64,000 nt of DNA from the NCBI RefSeq assembly GCF_038396785.1, contig NZ_CP151087.1:1860001-1924000 (forward strand), read 5' to 3'. The notes under the pieces were generated by a model. It made no database searches. It had not been told where the DNA came from and saw only the letters and a list, made by a program, of their open reading frames with translations. Origin of the DNA: Sphingobacterium thalpophilum (lineage in GTDB: Bacteria; Bacteroidota; Bacteroidia; Sphingobacteriales; Sphingobacteriaceae). The stretch's first letter is position 1. Each line of letters starts with the position of its first letter. The position numbers and the translations under genes are program-made. This document shows, piece by piece, positions 27,457 to 36,852 of this stretch.

Positions 27457-30273
27457 CTACCAAAATTTATAAGAGAGTGTAAGAGACACAGTAGATCCAT
27501 ATTTCTCAGCTCTATTGATATTATCTGTGTTTTTATTGAATGCTGCGTTTGGATCAGAACCTTTTGGTTTTTGATAGAAATAAGCTTTATTATTTAAAAT
27601 ATCACTATAATTCAATTTCACTTCGGCTCTGGAGTTCGCAAATTTTTGCGCCAACTGTAAATCAAGAATATTTCTAGAATATTCGTAAATATCTGGATCT
27701 TCAGCATTACCAATTGCCCATATTCTTGGTCCAACTCTATTATACAAGAGTGTAATCGCTGTCGTATTTGGATTTTTGGTCGTATACGATAATCCCGCAT
27801 TGATTAGATAAGGTGATTGTCCTTGTAGTTTTCTTTTACCTGTTGAGTTCACAGTAGTTGGAACAATAACTTTCGAATAAATGTATGATCCATTCGCGTT
27901 GATGACAAAATTGTCCAATCGCTCATCAATGAATTTCAGGTTCTTTCTTACTTCTGCTTCCAGTCCAAACACATCCGCAGACTTTGAATTGGTATAATTA
28001 AATGAACGGCCTGAGTTTCCTAATTGTAAAGCTTGTTCGATCGGATTTTCAAAATATTTATAAAAAGCTCCCACCGATAAAACTTCACCAGCTGTTGGAT
28101 AATACGCATATCCCAGATCAAAATTTGACGTTTTTGATTGTTTCAAATTGGGATTTCCACGAACGTTCATGTTTTTATTGAAGTCATAAAATGGGAAAGG
28201 TGCCATTTCTCTAAACTCCTGTCTTCCCACCGTTTGTGAAGCTGCAAAGCGAAAACTTTGCTTACTATCTAAATTATAGATTAAATTCAACGATGGTAGT
28301 AATGAAATTGTCGTTGTGTCGACACCTACTGGATTGCCATTGTCTTCACTATTTAATTTCAAATTATATGACTCAAGACGTGCTCCAGCAATAACCCTCA
28401 ATTTCTCCATCACAAATCCATCATACATCAAATAGCCTGCGTTCAAAAATGCTTTCGCATCATAATGATCTCCACCGTTGGTTATTTCATTTAGTATAAA
28501 GCCGTTTGGACGAATATTGGCTTGATCAAAAATTTTGTCTTGCGGTAATTTCAACAAACTCGCATCAAAGTTTCCATTTCGAATAAATCCAATCACCCTT
28601 GCATTAAAATTTCTGTCACGCAATTGATTGAAATAACCTGCTTTTAATTTGTCATTTTCTGAGAATAAACGGATCGGTAATGTCAAATTTAAAGCCCCAC
28701 CATACGAATTCTCAGTCATTGTCGAATTGAAATTACCTGCTCTGTCGGCTGTAGATGAACTGGTCGCAGAAATCGATGCAATACCATCTTTTGAATATTC
28801 CATCCGCTTATAACCGGGCTCATATCTATCCGTACGACCATAATTCAAGGACCAATCCAATTTTAATTTACTGTTATCTGAAAGGATATGTTCACCAGAT
28901 AATTGATTTGTTAAAATAGATCGTTGTAATAGATAATCTCCCGTGCGATAAAATTCACTCCCCGAATCATCTTTTCCTTCACGGAACGTAAATTGATTCT
29001 CTAAAATTCGATTATATAAGTTTTTGAAAGAGATTTTGTTTGACTTCCAAGAATACGCGAAGTTTGCAAGGGCTCCTAAATTTGTATTGTAACTATATTG
29101 ATCGTCATGGAATACTTCTGGCAACGACTGGCCAACATACGCTTTTTGGTCTGCTTCGCGTTTCCTTTGGTCGTAACGATAAGTCAATGAAAAAATAGCT
29201 CCAAATTTAGAATCATCTTTAAAATTCTTAGTGGAACCGTAATTCAGTTGAAAGTTAGGCGTTAATGTTGACTTCTTCGTATCATAGCCCCAATTGTTTT
29301 TAAACAATTTAGAATACTCAAAAATTTCATTTGAATTATTTTGTAAAGATTGAAAATCCTTTGTGGAAGGAAAACCTTTAGGAATTTCACGGTCACTTCC
29401 TGCAAAACCAAACACTTCACCACCAGCTCTTTTTGCTGAGGTAAAATCTTTAAATGTGGATTGTGTATTATAAGATGTACCTATGGATGCATCAAAGAAA
29501 TTTTTCTCTGGAAAATCTTTAGTATTCACTTGAACTACACCTCCGGAAAAATCAGCAGGGATATCTGGGGTTGCAGTTTTATTAATTATGATTGATTCAA
29601 TTAAATTTGAAGGAATGATATCAAAAGAAAAAGCACGTTTATCTACTTCTGTATTGGGTAAAATCGCATTATTCAACATAGCTGAATTGTAACGATCACT
29701 CAGCCCCCTTACAATAACATATTTATTATCTTGGATACTAGCACCACTTACACGCTTAATTGCCTCTGACGTATTTCTATCTGGACTTCTCTTAATTTGT
29801 TCGGTCGAAATCCCACTGGAAATTCTAGCACTATTTTTTTGCTGCGAGTACAAAGCACTTATCGACTCTTTTTTGAAAGTTCCCGTAACAACAACCTGAT
29901 CCAATACAGTTCCCCCAGTATTATCGAGTACTACATCTAGCGTCGTAACATCCTTATCCTTTATCTCTACATCAGTAATTTGCTTAGTAGCAAAGCCTAC
30001 ATAACTAAATTCTAATGTATACTTCCCTGCAGGTACTGCAGGAATATTATAATTACCAGTCACATCTGAACTTCCCACTCTCGCCGTACCGAGTACCTTA
30101 ACAGTCACCCCTGTGATTGTTTCACCTGTTTTGACATTTGTTACTTTACCCGCCACCTTTCCACTGCCCTGTGCATAAACTGTTGTTGACGCAGCTACTG
30201 CTAGCGTTACGACTGCAGCGATTCTTTTAAGTTGTAATTGTGGTTCCAATTTATTTGTTTTTTGTTTCTGCAA
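27457..30273 (-). CDS. TonB-dependent receptor with carboxypeptidase-like N-domain, 938 aa
   Basis: Outer-membrane receptor, not of the SusC class. It has a signal peptide ending VYAQ, a carboxypeptidase-D regulatory-like domain (VAGKVTNVKTGETITGVTV, about 40-120), a plug (about 125-270, with YVIVRGLSDRYNSAMLN and FDIIPSNLIESI), and a beta-barrel ending VSLTLSYKFW. In this subgroup the receptor is followed by a beta-helix-like lipoprotein, as here. Ligand unknown. The divergent promoter region (30274-30695) is shared with the ABC operon. Confidence 0.93.
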   Translation of the reverse strand: MQKQKTNKLEPQLQLKRIAAVVTLAVAASTTVYAQGSGKVAGKVTNVKTGETITGVTVKVLGTARVGSSDVTGNYNIPAVPAGKYTLEFSYVGFATKQITDVEIKDKDVTTLDVVLDNTGGTVLDQVVVTGTFKKESISALYSQQKNSARISSGISTEQIKRSPDRNTSEAIKRVSGASIQDNKYVIVRGLSDRYNSAMLNNAILPNTEVDKRAFSFDIIPSNLIESIIINKTATPDIPADFSGGVVQVNTKDFPEKNFFDASIGTSYNTQSTFKDFTSAKRAGGEVFGFAGSDREIPKGFPSTKDFQSLQNNSNEIFEYSKLFKNNWGYDTKKSTLTPNFQLNYGSTKNFKDDSKFGAIFSLTYRYDQRKREADQKAYVGQSLPEVFHDDQYSYNTNLGALANFAYSWKSNKISFKNLYNRILENQFTFREGKDDSGSEFYRTGDYLLQRSILTNQLSGEHILSDNSKLKLDWSLNYGRTDRYEPGYKRMEYSKDGIASISATSSSTADRAGNFNSTMTENSYGGALNLTLPIRLFSENDKLKAGYFNQLRDRNFNARVIGFIRNGNFDASLLKLPQDKIFDQANIRPNGFILNEITNGGDHYDAKAFLNAGYLMYDGFVMEKLRVIAGARLESYNLKLNSEDNGNPVGVDTTTISLLPSLNLIYNLDSKQSFRFAASQTVGRQEFREMAPFPFYDFNKNMNVRGNPNLKQSKTSNFDLGYAYYPTAGEVLSVGAFYKYFENPIEQALQLGNSGRSFNYTNSKSADVFGLEAEVRKNLKFIDERLDNFVINANGSYIYSKVIVPTTVNSTGKRKLQGQSPYLINAGLSYTTKNPNTTAITLLYNRVGPRIWAIGNAEDPDIYEYSRNILDLQLAQKFANSRAEVKLNYSDILNNKAYFYQKPKGSDPNAAFNKNTDNINRAEKYGSTVSLTLSYKFW

Positions 30274-30695
30274 AGCTATTAGCAGAATATTAGATTAACA
30301 TTAACAACAAATTACCATTGCGTAAACCAGTTGTTAAATTAATGTTACTTACTTCCTGTTTTTTTTGATTCTCAGCAAAAAAGGCCTTTTAATGCTATTT
30401 ATACGAATATTTACCCCCCTTAAGCGGTCAGCATATTAATGAAGTGTAAGAAAATTATTAAGCACTTAATTTATTAACACAATAAGGATATTTTTCTAAA
30501 TTACACTTTAATGAATGCCATTTACGGCCTTATATAGATAAGTGGTACTGCTAGTTGAGAGAGACCGATCATCTTCCATTGCCAACTGTTAACTCACTGC
30601 AGTAAATTGCTTTTTATATGCAATATAATTGCAATTATATTGCATATAAAAAGCAATTTATCTAAGTTTGAATATATTTTCAATTTCTGATCCTC
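30274..30695. promoter_or_regulatory. 422-bp divergent control region
   Basis: Separates the TonB receptor (minus) from the ABC operon (plus). It contains a perfect 58-bp palindrome (30603-30660) and an A+T-rich remainder with several TTTG elements. No ORF or known riboswitch seen. Confidence 0.6.
30603..30660. repeat. Perfect 58-bp palindrome, 35 bp before the ABC operon
   Basis: Two 29-base arms are exact reverse complements with no loop; the axis is between 30631 and 30632. Its centre holds two overlapping 13-mers with 5-3-5 dyads, GCAAT-ATA-ATTGC (30620-30632) and GCAAT-TAT-ATTGC (30631-30643), offset by 11 bp. It ends 35 bp before the start codon at 30696. It could be an operator for a dimeric (Fur/Zur-like) regulator or a transcript hairpin. 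Confidence 0.85.
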
Positions 30696-31337
30696 ATGAG
30701 CACTCCAATCGTATCAACTACACAGTTATCATTTCAGTATCCTAATTCAACGCCAATTGAATTTCCAGATATTCACATCGAGAAAGGTCAGCATACGCTG
30801 TTATTAGGGGATTCGGGTTCTGGAAAAACAACGTTACTTAATATATTAGGAGGTTTGTCACGACCAGAGACAGGTCTAGTCAAAATAAATAACCAAGACC
30901 TATCCTTATTATCAAACAGCAAATTGGATCAGTTTCGTGCGCAATATATCGGATTTATATTCCAAGAAGCTCACCTCCTAAGAAATTTAACACTTTTGGA
31001 AAACATCAAGTTGGCACAGTCTTTAGCAGGGAAAAAAATAGACATAAGTGCAATTCATCTTATACTTAAACAACTACAATTAGATGAAAAAAGTGCTGCC
31101 TATCCGAACGAATTGAGTCGCGGCCAGTTACAACGCGCCGCTATTGCACGTAGCGTCATCAATAAACCAGCCTTATTAATTGCTGACGAACCTACTGCCG
31201 CTTTGGACGATAATAATACCTACAGGGTATTAGAACTTCTCCTATCGATAGCTGACACTGCAGGATCAACTTTACTGATAACAACACACGACAAGAGAAT
31301 AAAAGATCAGTTCTCCAAAATGTACCTTTTAAAATAA
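30696..31337 (+). CDS. ABC transporter ATP-binding protein (MacB/LolD-type), 213 aa
   Basis: Cytoplasmic ATPase: Walker A GDSGSGKTT (about 38-46), Q-loop region IFQEAHLLRNLTLLENI, signature LSRGQLQRAAIARS, Walker B LLIADEPTAALD and H-loop ITTHD. The MacB/LolD subgroup partners with FtsX-type permeases, and such a permease follows 46 bp downstream. Shorter than the usual 220-240 residues but complete. Confidence 0.93.
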   Translation: MSTPIVSTTQLSFQYPNSTPIEFPDIHIEKGQHTLLLGDSGSGKTTLLNILGGLSRPETGLVKINNQDLSLLSNSKLDQFRAQYIGFIFQEAHLLRNLTLLENIKLAQSLAGKKIDISAIHLILKQLQLDEKSAAYPNELSRGQLQRAAIARSVINKPALLIADEPTAALDDNNTYRVLELLLSIADTAGSTLLITTHDKRIKDQFSKMYLLK

Positions 31338-31383
31338 TTGTTTTACTTTATTTACGCGTTACCCTTAGTTTTTAAAATTTGTT

Positions 31384-32778
31384 ATGAACACGATACAATT
31401 GGTTTGGAAAAATTTAAGTAGGCAGTTTGGCTCGGTCTTTCTAAGCATTCTGTTAACGGCGTTTGGAATTTCCATCCTTGCCGTGCTTTCAATTACCGGC
31501 GAAACTTTTGAAAAGCAGCTTGACAATAACAGTAAAAATATTGATTTGGTTGTTGGAGCCAAGGGAAGCCCCCTTCAATTGATCTTATCAAGTATTTATC
31601 ATATTGACAATCCAACCGGCAATATCCCACTGGACGAACTGGAACCATTACGCCAAAATCCCCTTGTTCAGCTTGCAGTGCCCCTATCTTTAGGTGACAA
31701 TTTCAAAGGCCATCGCATTGTTGGAACAGATTCATCTTTCTTAGCGATTTATGAAACAGCAATAACTGAAGGCCGTATCTGGCAAAATAACTTTGAAGTA
31801 GTCATTGGTGATCAAGTTGCAAAAAAGCAACAACTCAAAATTGGCGATCAGATCCATAGTTCACATGGCTTGAGCAAAGATGGACATCATCATGACGAAC
31901 ACCCGTTTACCATTGTTGGTATTCTAAAACATAACAATAACGTTACCGATAACTTAATACTAACCAACTTAGAAAGTGTTTGGGATGTACATGGCATTGC
32001 ACATAAACATGAGCATCAAGAAACAGCGGTAGAGAAAGAATTACGCGAACGCCAAGAAGATCGGGAGGAAACCCTCAAAGCACATTTTCACCATCATGGT
32101 GAAGATATAGCAGAAAATTTATCTGCTCCAGCCCAAACGAACGAAAAAGGACATCAGGAGCAGGAAGACCATCATGAGCACGCAGAGGAAGGCATGTTTG
32201 TGAAGTCAATAGGTGCCGACATGGTAAAGCAGAATGGACTGGAAATAACCGCCATCCTACTCAAATATCAATCCCCTGCAGCGATCGGAATTTTGCCAAA
32301 ATTGATTGATCAGCAAACAGACATGCAGGCCGCATCTCCCGCCATGGAAAGCACTCGTCTATTCTCATTATTAGGCGTAGGGATAGATTCTTTATCGATA
32401 CTCGCTTATGTAATTATGTTTATTGCAGGTTTAAGCGTCTTTATTAATTTATATAACGCATTAAAACAACGTAAATACGACCTTGCCATCATGCGTACGC
32501 TTGGAGCCTCCAAAGGAAAACTCTTTGCCATTGTGCTTCTTGAAGGACTAATCATTACGATTCTTGGTGGGTTAATTGGGCTTATAATGGCACATCTAGC
32601 GCTTTACTATATCAGTAATCAAACAAGTCAAAGCGCCGATTTTATAGAGGCCTTTACACTTCATCCGAAAGAACTGATTTTCTTGTTTGTTGCTTGTTTA
32701 ATAGGTATCTTCGCAGCACTTATTCCGGCGATCAAGGCCTACAGGACAAGTATTTCTGGAACACTATCAAATAAATAA
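31384..32778 (+). CDS. FtsX/MacB-type ABC permease with His-rich loop, 464 aa
   Basis: Permease with the MacB topology: TM1 near residues 18-40, a large periplasmic domain, then three TMs at the C-terminus (about 335-360, 380-410, 430-455) and the FtsX motif YDLAIMRTLGASKGKL. The periplasmic domain contains His/Glu-rich stretches (SKDGHHHDEHPF, AHKHEHQE, KAHFHHHGED, QEDHHEHAEEG; residues about 160-275), which are unusual for ordinary MacB or LolC permeases and suggest metal binding. Together with the ATPase and the DUF3299-like protein this resembles sets linked to zinc acquisition in gammaproteobacteria (inference from memory). Confidence 0.88.
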   Translation: MNTIQLVWKNLSRQFGSVFLSILLTAFGISILAVLSITGETFEKQLDNNSKNIDLVVGAKGSPLQLILSSIYHIDNPTGNIPLDELEPLRQNPLVQLAVPLSLGDNFKGHRIVGTDSSFLAIYETAITEGRIWQNNFEVVIGDQVAKKQQLKIGDQIHSSHGLSKDGHHHDEHPFTIVGILKHNNNVTDNLILTNLESVWDVHGIAHKHEHQETAVEKELRERQEDREETLKAHFHHHGEDIAENLSAPAQTNEKGHQEQEDHHEHAEEGMFVKSIGADMVKQNGLEITAILLKYQSPAAIGILPKLIDQQTDMQAASPAMESTRLFSLLGVGIDSLSILAYVIMFIAGLSVFINLYNALKQRKYDLAIMRTLGASKGKLFAIVLLEGLIITILGGLIGLIMAHLALYYISNQTSQSADFIEAFTLHPKELIFLFVACLIGIFAALIPAIKAYRTSISGTLSNK

Positions 32779-32895
32779 GTTTAATAAGATTACACAACGA
32801 CAAAAGATCGCAATAAGAAGAGCAGCTTATCCTTTAGGCAGGAAAACGGAAAATACATTCGAACAGCTTCTCGATACATAATAATAGCATAACAC

Positions 32896-33372
32896 ATGAA
32901 AAAAACACTGACAGTATTCTTATTTATATTATTCTGTACCATACAGTCCCAAGCCCAAATAGGCGGTAATCCGGATGTTCCCGATCATACACCTATGATG
33001 AACAAAACTTGGGAAGCAATTGATAAGATGGCTTATAAAGTAACTTATAATGGGGCAAAGAAAGTATATACTCCTTTCTATCCAAAAGAACTTAAAGCGC
33101 TTGAAAATAAAATTGTTGAATTACCTGGTTATATGGTTCCTCTTCATAGTGGTCGTAATCATAAAAACTTTATGATGTCTGTATTACCTGTGATGCAATG
33201 CCAATTCTGTGGATCCAACGGAATACCACCAATGGTTGAAGTAACGTTAAAAGGTAGTGCGATAAAATTTTCCGAAGACCCGATTAAATTAAAAGGGAAA
33301 ATGATCTTTACCAAAGATCCGCTTAAAGGAAATGCTGAAATTCAGATTGTAGATGCAGAACCAATAAAATAA
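32896..33372 (+). CDS. DUF3299-like exported protein, 158 aa
   Basis: Small periplasmic protein: signal peptide cleaved about SQAQ, then a compact domain with FYPKELKALENKIVELPGYM and a MQCQFCGSNGIPPMVEV motif whose two cysteines may bind metal or form a disulfide. This matches my memory of DUF3299. In other bacteria such proteins sit with FtsX-type ABC genes. It lies 117 bp after the permease, probably in the same operon. Confidence 0.75.
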   Translation: MKKTLTVFLFILFCTIQSQAQIGGNPDVPDHTPMMNKTWEAIDKMAYKVTYNGAKKVYTPFYPKELKALENKIVELPGYMVPLHSGRNHKNFMMSVLPVMQCQFCGSNGIPPMVEVTLKGSAIKFSEDPIKLKGKMIFTKDPLKGNAEIQIVDAEPIK

Positions 33373-33394
33373 ACTAGCGTCCATTTGAACGATC

Positions 33395-33430
33395 AAATTG
33401 GCTTTGCAAATTATTCTTCAGAGCCAATTT
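33395..33430. terminator. Hairpin between convergent DUF3299-like gene and rsmE
   Basis: AAATTGGCT (33395-33403) pairs with AGCCAATTT (33422-33430), 9 bp with an 18-nt loop. It sits 22 bp after the plus-strand stop and may serve both genes; T-runs are poor. Confidence 0.5.
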
Positions 33431-33454
33431 GCCAAACCAACGCAGCGGCTTATT

Positions 33455-34168
33455 TTATCTATTCAGCAGCGAAACTTCCATACAAGCTGCTAAAGCAGCC
33501 GTTTCGGTTCTTAAACGCGCTTCTCCCAACGAAATCGGATGAAACCCCATCTGTAGTGCCAAATCAATTTCCTCTTCAGAGAAATCTCCTTCCGGACCAA
33601 TGAGGATAATATAATGCTGGTCTGGCTCCAAAACCTGGTTTAAATACTTCTTTTCAGCGTCAACACAGTGTGCAATTGCTTTTTGAACACCTTCTTTTGG
33701 GATTTCCCTCAAAAACTGTTTAAACGATACTGCTGGATTTAGCTTGGGAAGATAGGCTTTCAACGATTGTTTCATCGCTGCAACAACCACCTTATTTAGA
33801 CGATCTAATTTCACCTCTTTTCGCTCAGAATGCTCACAGATAACTGGAGTTATTTCTTGAATTCCAACCTCAGTCGCCTTTTCCAAAAACCATTCGATGC
33901 GATCAATATTCTTCGTTGGACCAACAGCAATATGCAAATGATATTTTGGCCGCTGAAACTCCTCCTCAACATTTAAGATCGTGATAACAGTACGTTTGGG
34001 GTGAGGGTCAATAATTTGAGCTTCGTACAAACCACCGCGACCGTCTATGAGATGTAAACGATCACCAGTATCCATACGAAGCACACGAATAGCATGTTTA
34101 CTTTCTTCTTCACTAAGGATAAAATTTTCTAATGAAGGGTTTAAATCCGGTGTAAAAAATAACTGCAT
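33455..34168 (-). CDS. rsmE: 16S rRNA m3U1498 methyltransferase
   Basis: SPOUT-class RNA methyltransferase acting on 16S rRNA U1498 (E. coli numbering). N-terminal PUA-like part (residues 1-70), then the SPOUT domain with AVGPTKNIDRIEWFLEKATE, ITPVICEHSER and the trefoil-knot SAM site LIGPEGDFSEEE followed by SLGEARLRTETAALAA. Length 237 aa is normal. It is last in a minus-strand run with the CNNM-type, ppa and DedA genes. Confidence 0.95.
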   Translation of the reverse strand: MQLFFTPDLNPSLENFILSEEESKHAIRVLRMDTGDRLHLIDGRGGLYEAQIIDPHPKRTVITILNVEEEFQRPKYHLHIAVGPTKNIDRIEWFLEKATEVGIQEITPVICEHSERKEVKLDRLNKVVVAAMKQSLKAYLPKLNPAVSFKQFLREIPKEGVQKAIAHCVDAEKKYLNQVLEPDQHYIILIGPEGDFSEEEIDLALQMGFHPISLGEARLRTETAALAACMEVSLLNR

Positions 34169-34185
34169 GTGCTTTCGTTATTGTT

Positions 34186-35499
34186 TTATTCTTCTGTATC
34201 ATCATCGGCCGATTCGACCAATTCCAATTTGACAAACTCTATGTTCTGCTGGGCCTTACGGATAATAGTGAATACGTAACCATATTCTTCTTTACGCTCA
34301 CCGACTTCAGGAATCTTATCAAAGATTTCGCTCACCAGACCGGACATCGTATCGTAATCTTGACTCTCGGGTAATTCTATCGGGAGAAATTCATTCACAT
34401 CATGAATACTAGCGCCTGCATCGACCATATATTCCGTTTCAGAAATTCGTTCAACAACTGGAGTTTCCTCATCATATTCGTCCTGAATCTCACCGACCAG
34501 CTCCTCAACAATATCCTCCAGGGTAACCATACCTGCTGTCCCACCAAATTCATCCAGTACAATCGCCAACTGTAGACGCTTTTGCTGAAATTCAGCCATG
34601 AGATCATTAATCTTCTTCGTTTCAGGAATGAAATAGGGCTTGCGCATGATATTTTTCATGACAACTTCCTTTCCTTTAGCTAAGAGGGGAAGAATATCCT
34701 TTGTATGTACAATACCAACGATTTGATCAATGTTATCTTCATAAATTGGCAGACGGGAATACCCCTCTTCAGTCATTGTTTCAATCAGCTCAGAGGCATC
34801 AGCCGTGACCTCCACAGCCACAATTTTGGTACGAGGTACCATAATATTCTTAACGATACGTTCGTTAAAATCAAATACATTTTTGATCAACTCGTGCTCA
34901 GAAATATCCAAAGCACCAGACTCTTTACCTTTATCCAAAAGATATTGCAACTCTTCAGAAGAGTGCGCAGATTCCCCTTTGGTAACTTCAAATCCTAAAA
35001 TCTTCAACAGAAAATTAGCGAAACCATTTAAAATCCAAATAAATGGTCTAAAGATAAAGTAGAAAAATTGCAGTGGAACCGCAATTTTCATTGTTGTTGC
35101 AACAGGTTTTTGAATCGCAATTGATTTAGGAGCGAGCTCTCCAAATACAATGTGTAACACGGTAATAATCGTAAAAGCCAATATATGACCTGCATTCGTC
35201 GCGATTGTACCTGTCAATTCAACACCGAAAAAACCTAGTACCCCCTGCACAATTTGGGTCATTACAGCCTCTCCTACCCAACCTAAGGCCAGTGAAGAAA
35301 GTGTAATACCCAATTGTGTAGCGGCCAAATAACCATCCAAATGCTCCGTTATACTTTTGGCTATTGTAGCAACTTTGCTACCTGTTTTTGCCTGAACTTC
35401 AATTTGGGAGACTCGGACCTTGACAATAGCAAATTCTGCCGCGACAAAAAAGCCGTTGGCCAATACTAAAAACAATGTCCAAAATATATCGAGCGCCAT
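34186..35499 (-). CDS. CNNM/CorC-HlyC type transporter-like protein, 437 aa
   Basis: Membrane protein of the 'hemolysin' (CNNM/CorB) family: DUF21 domain with about four TMs (residues 1-190), a pair of CBS domains (about 205-330; MVPRTKIVAVEV, YSRLPIYEDNIDQIVGIVHT), and a CorC_HlyC C-terminal domain (about 345-430) ending with an acidic tail. Relatives transport or sense Mg2+ or other cations. It is 17 bp from rsmE and 8 bp from ppa. Confidence 0.93.
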   Translation of the reverse strand: MALDIFWTLFLVLANGFFVAAEFAIVKVRVSQIEVQAKTGSKVATIAKSITEHLDGYLAATQLGITLSSLALGWVGEAVMTQIVQGVLGFFGVELTGTIATNAGHILAFTIITVLHIVFGELAPKSIAIQKPVATTMKIAVPLQFFYFIFRPFIWILNGFANFLLKILGFEVTKGESAHSSEELQYLLDKGKESGALDISEHELIKNVFDFNERIVKNIMVPRTKIVAVEVTADASELIETMTEEGYSRLPIYEDNIDQIVGIVHTKDILPLLAKGKEVVMKNIMRKPYFIPETKKINDLMAEFQQKRLQLAIVLDEFGGTAGMVTLEDIVEELVGEIQDEYDEETPVVERISETEYMVDAGASIHDVNEFLPIELPESQDYDTMSGLVSEIFDKIPEVGERKEEYGYVFTIIRKAQQNIEFVKLELVESADDDTEE

Positions 35500-35507
35500 G
35501 CTTGGGG

Positions 35508-36050
35508 TTATTTGTTAACAAATTCTTTTTTGTACAAATCGATAGCCTCGATCAAGATTCTTTGTGCTTCTTCACGTCCTTTTACACCCTCAACAATGAC
35601 ATGCTTCTTTTCAAGTGCTTTATAACTCTCAAAGAACTGTACAATCTCCTTCATGGTATGCGGAGGTAACTGATCAATATCTTTAATGTAATTAAAAACG
35701 GGATCATTTTTAGCTACCGCAATAATTTTATCATCTTGTTCTCCACCATCAACCATATTCATCACACCAATGACCTGTGCTTCAACCAATGTTAATGGTA
35801 AAATATCCACTGAGCAAATAACCAAAATATCCAAAGGATCTTTGTCATCGCAATAAGTCTGTGGGATAAAACCATAATTGGCAGGATAAACGACAGATGA
35901 ACTCATTACTCTGTCCAAAAGCAACAAACCAGTTTCTTTGTCTAATTCATACTTTCCTTTGGATCCGTTTGTAATCTCAATGATAGCATTTACGGCATTT
36001 GGAACATTCTCACCTGGAGAAACCATGTGCCAAGGGTTTTGTTTACTCAT
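35508..36050 (-). CDS. ppa: Inorganic pyrophosphatase (class I)
   Basis: Hydrolyses pyrophosphate to phosphate in the cytoplasm, pulling biosynthetic reactions forward. The signature YCDDKDPLDILV with three metal-ligand aspartates is present, along with SVVYPANYGFIPQT. The 180-residue length fits the class I bacterial enzyme. Confidence 0.96.
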   Translation of the reverse strand: MSKQNPWHMVSPGENVPNAVNAIIEITNGSKGKYELDKETGLLLLDRVMSSSVVYPANYGFIPQTYCDDKDPLDILVICSVDILPLTLVEAQVIGVMNMVDGGEQDDKIIAVAKNDPVFNYIKDIDQLPPHTMKEIVQFFESYKALEKKHVIVEGVKGREEAQRILIEAIDLYKKEFVNK

Positions 36051-36058
36051 TTTTTATT

Positions 36059-36709
36059 TTACTGTATATTTTGTTTGTTTCTTTTATCTTTTATACGCTT
36101 TTTTAACAACGTTATTGCAATTGGTAAAAATGCGATCACAATCATACCAACGACAACATATTCTACATAATGTATAATCCAAGGGAACTCAATACCAAGG
36201 AAATATCCAGACAGGGTCAATACAAGTACCCAAATGGCAGCTCCGGCAACATTATACAGAACGAACTTCTTAAAATCTAATTTTACAACACCTGCAAAGA
36301 TAGGTGCAAAAGTACGAACTATTGGAACAAATCTTCCTATAATTAAAGCAGTTCCACCATATTTATGGTAAAATTCTTCGGCCATGACCACATATTTTCG
36401 CTTAAAGATGAAACTATCTTTTCGCTTAAACAGCATCGGCCCCGCTCGATAACCAAACCAATACCCTGTAAAATTCCCTAATACTCCCGCGACAAATAAG
36501 CCTAGACAAAGCGTGTATATATTAACGTCAATTTTATTTAGTGCACAAAATAATCCTGCAAGAAATAATAAATAATCACCAGGTAGAAAAAATCCAAAAA
36601 ATAGACCTGTCTCAGCAAATACAATTAAGATAACCAGATAAAATCCACCAGAGCTCAATAACTCTTCTGGATTTAATAATTGTTGAAATGACAACAAAAG
36701 TTCATGCAT
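36059..36709 (-). CDS. DedA/VTT family membrane protein, 216 aa
   Basis: Polytopic inner-membrane protein with the family motifs ETGLFFGFFLPGDYLLFLAG (residues about 31-50) and GRFVPIVRTFAPIFAG. DedA proteins act in lipid-carrier recycling or membrane homeostasis. It ends 8 bp before ppa in the same direction. Confidence 0.93.
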   Translation of the reverse strand: MHELLLSFQQLLNPEELLSSGGFYLVILIVFAETGLFFGFFLPGDYLLFLAGLFCALNKIDVNIYTLCLGLFVAGVLGNFTGYWFGYRAGPMLFKRKDSFIFKRKYVVMAEEFYHKYGGTALIIGRFVPIVRTFAPIFAGVVKLDFKKFVLYNVAGAAIWVLVLTLSGYFLGIEFPWIIHYVEYVVVGMIVIAFLPIAITLLKKRIKDKRNKQNIQ

Positions 36710-36852
36710 AATCTTTAGTAAAAATCAATATTGCGTTTCTTTTTTAGAACAAATCCTACGCTTCTCCTTGTACAAATTTTAAACAGCAAAGTACAAATAT
36801 AGCATTCTTCTAAAAAACGAACGTAAATCAAGTGTAATATAATCTTTTCTAG

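Noticed and set aside
30540..30600. Possible riboswitch before the ABC operon
   Set aside because: I looked for TPP, cobalamin and other conserved cores and saw none; only the palindrome stands out.
31337..32895. Reading the ABC pair as LolCDE-type lipoprotein export
   Set aside because: ATPase and topology fit LolD/LolC broadly, but the His clusters and the DUF3299-like partner argue for a different, metal-related role.
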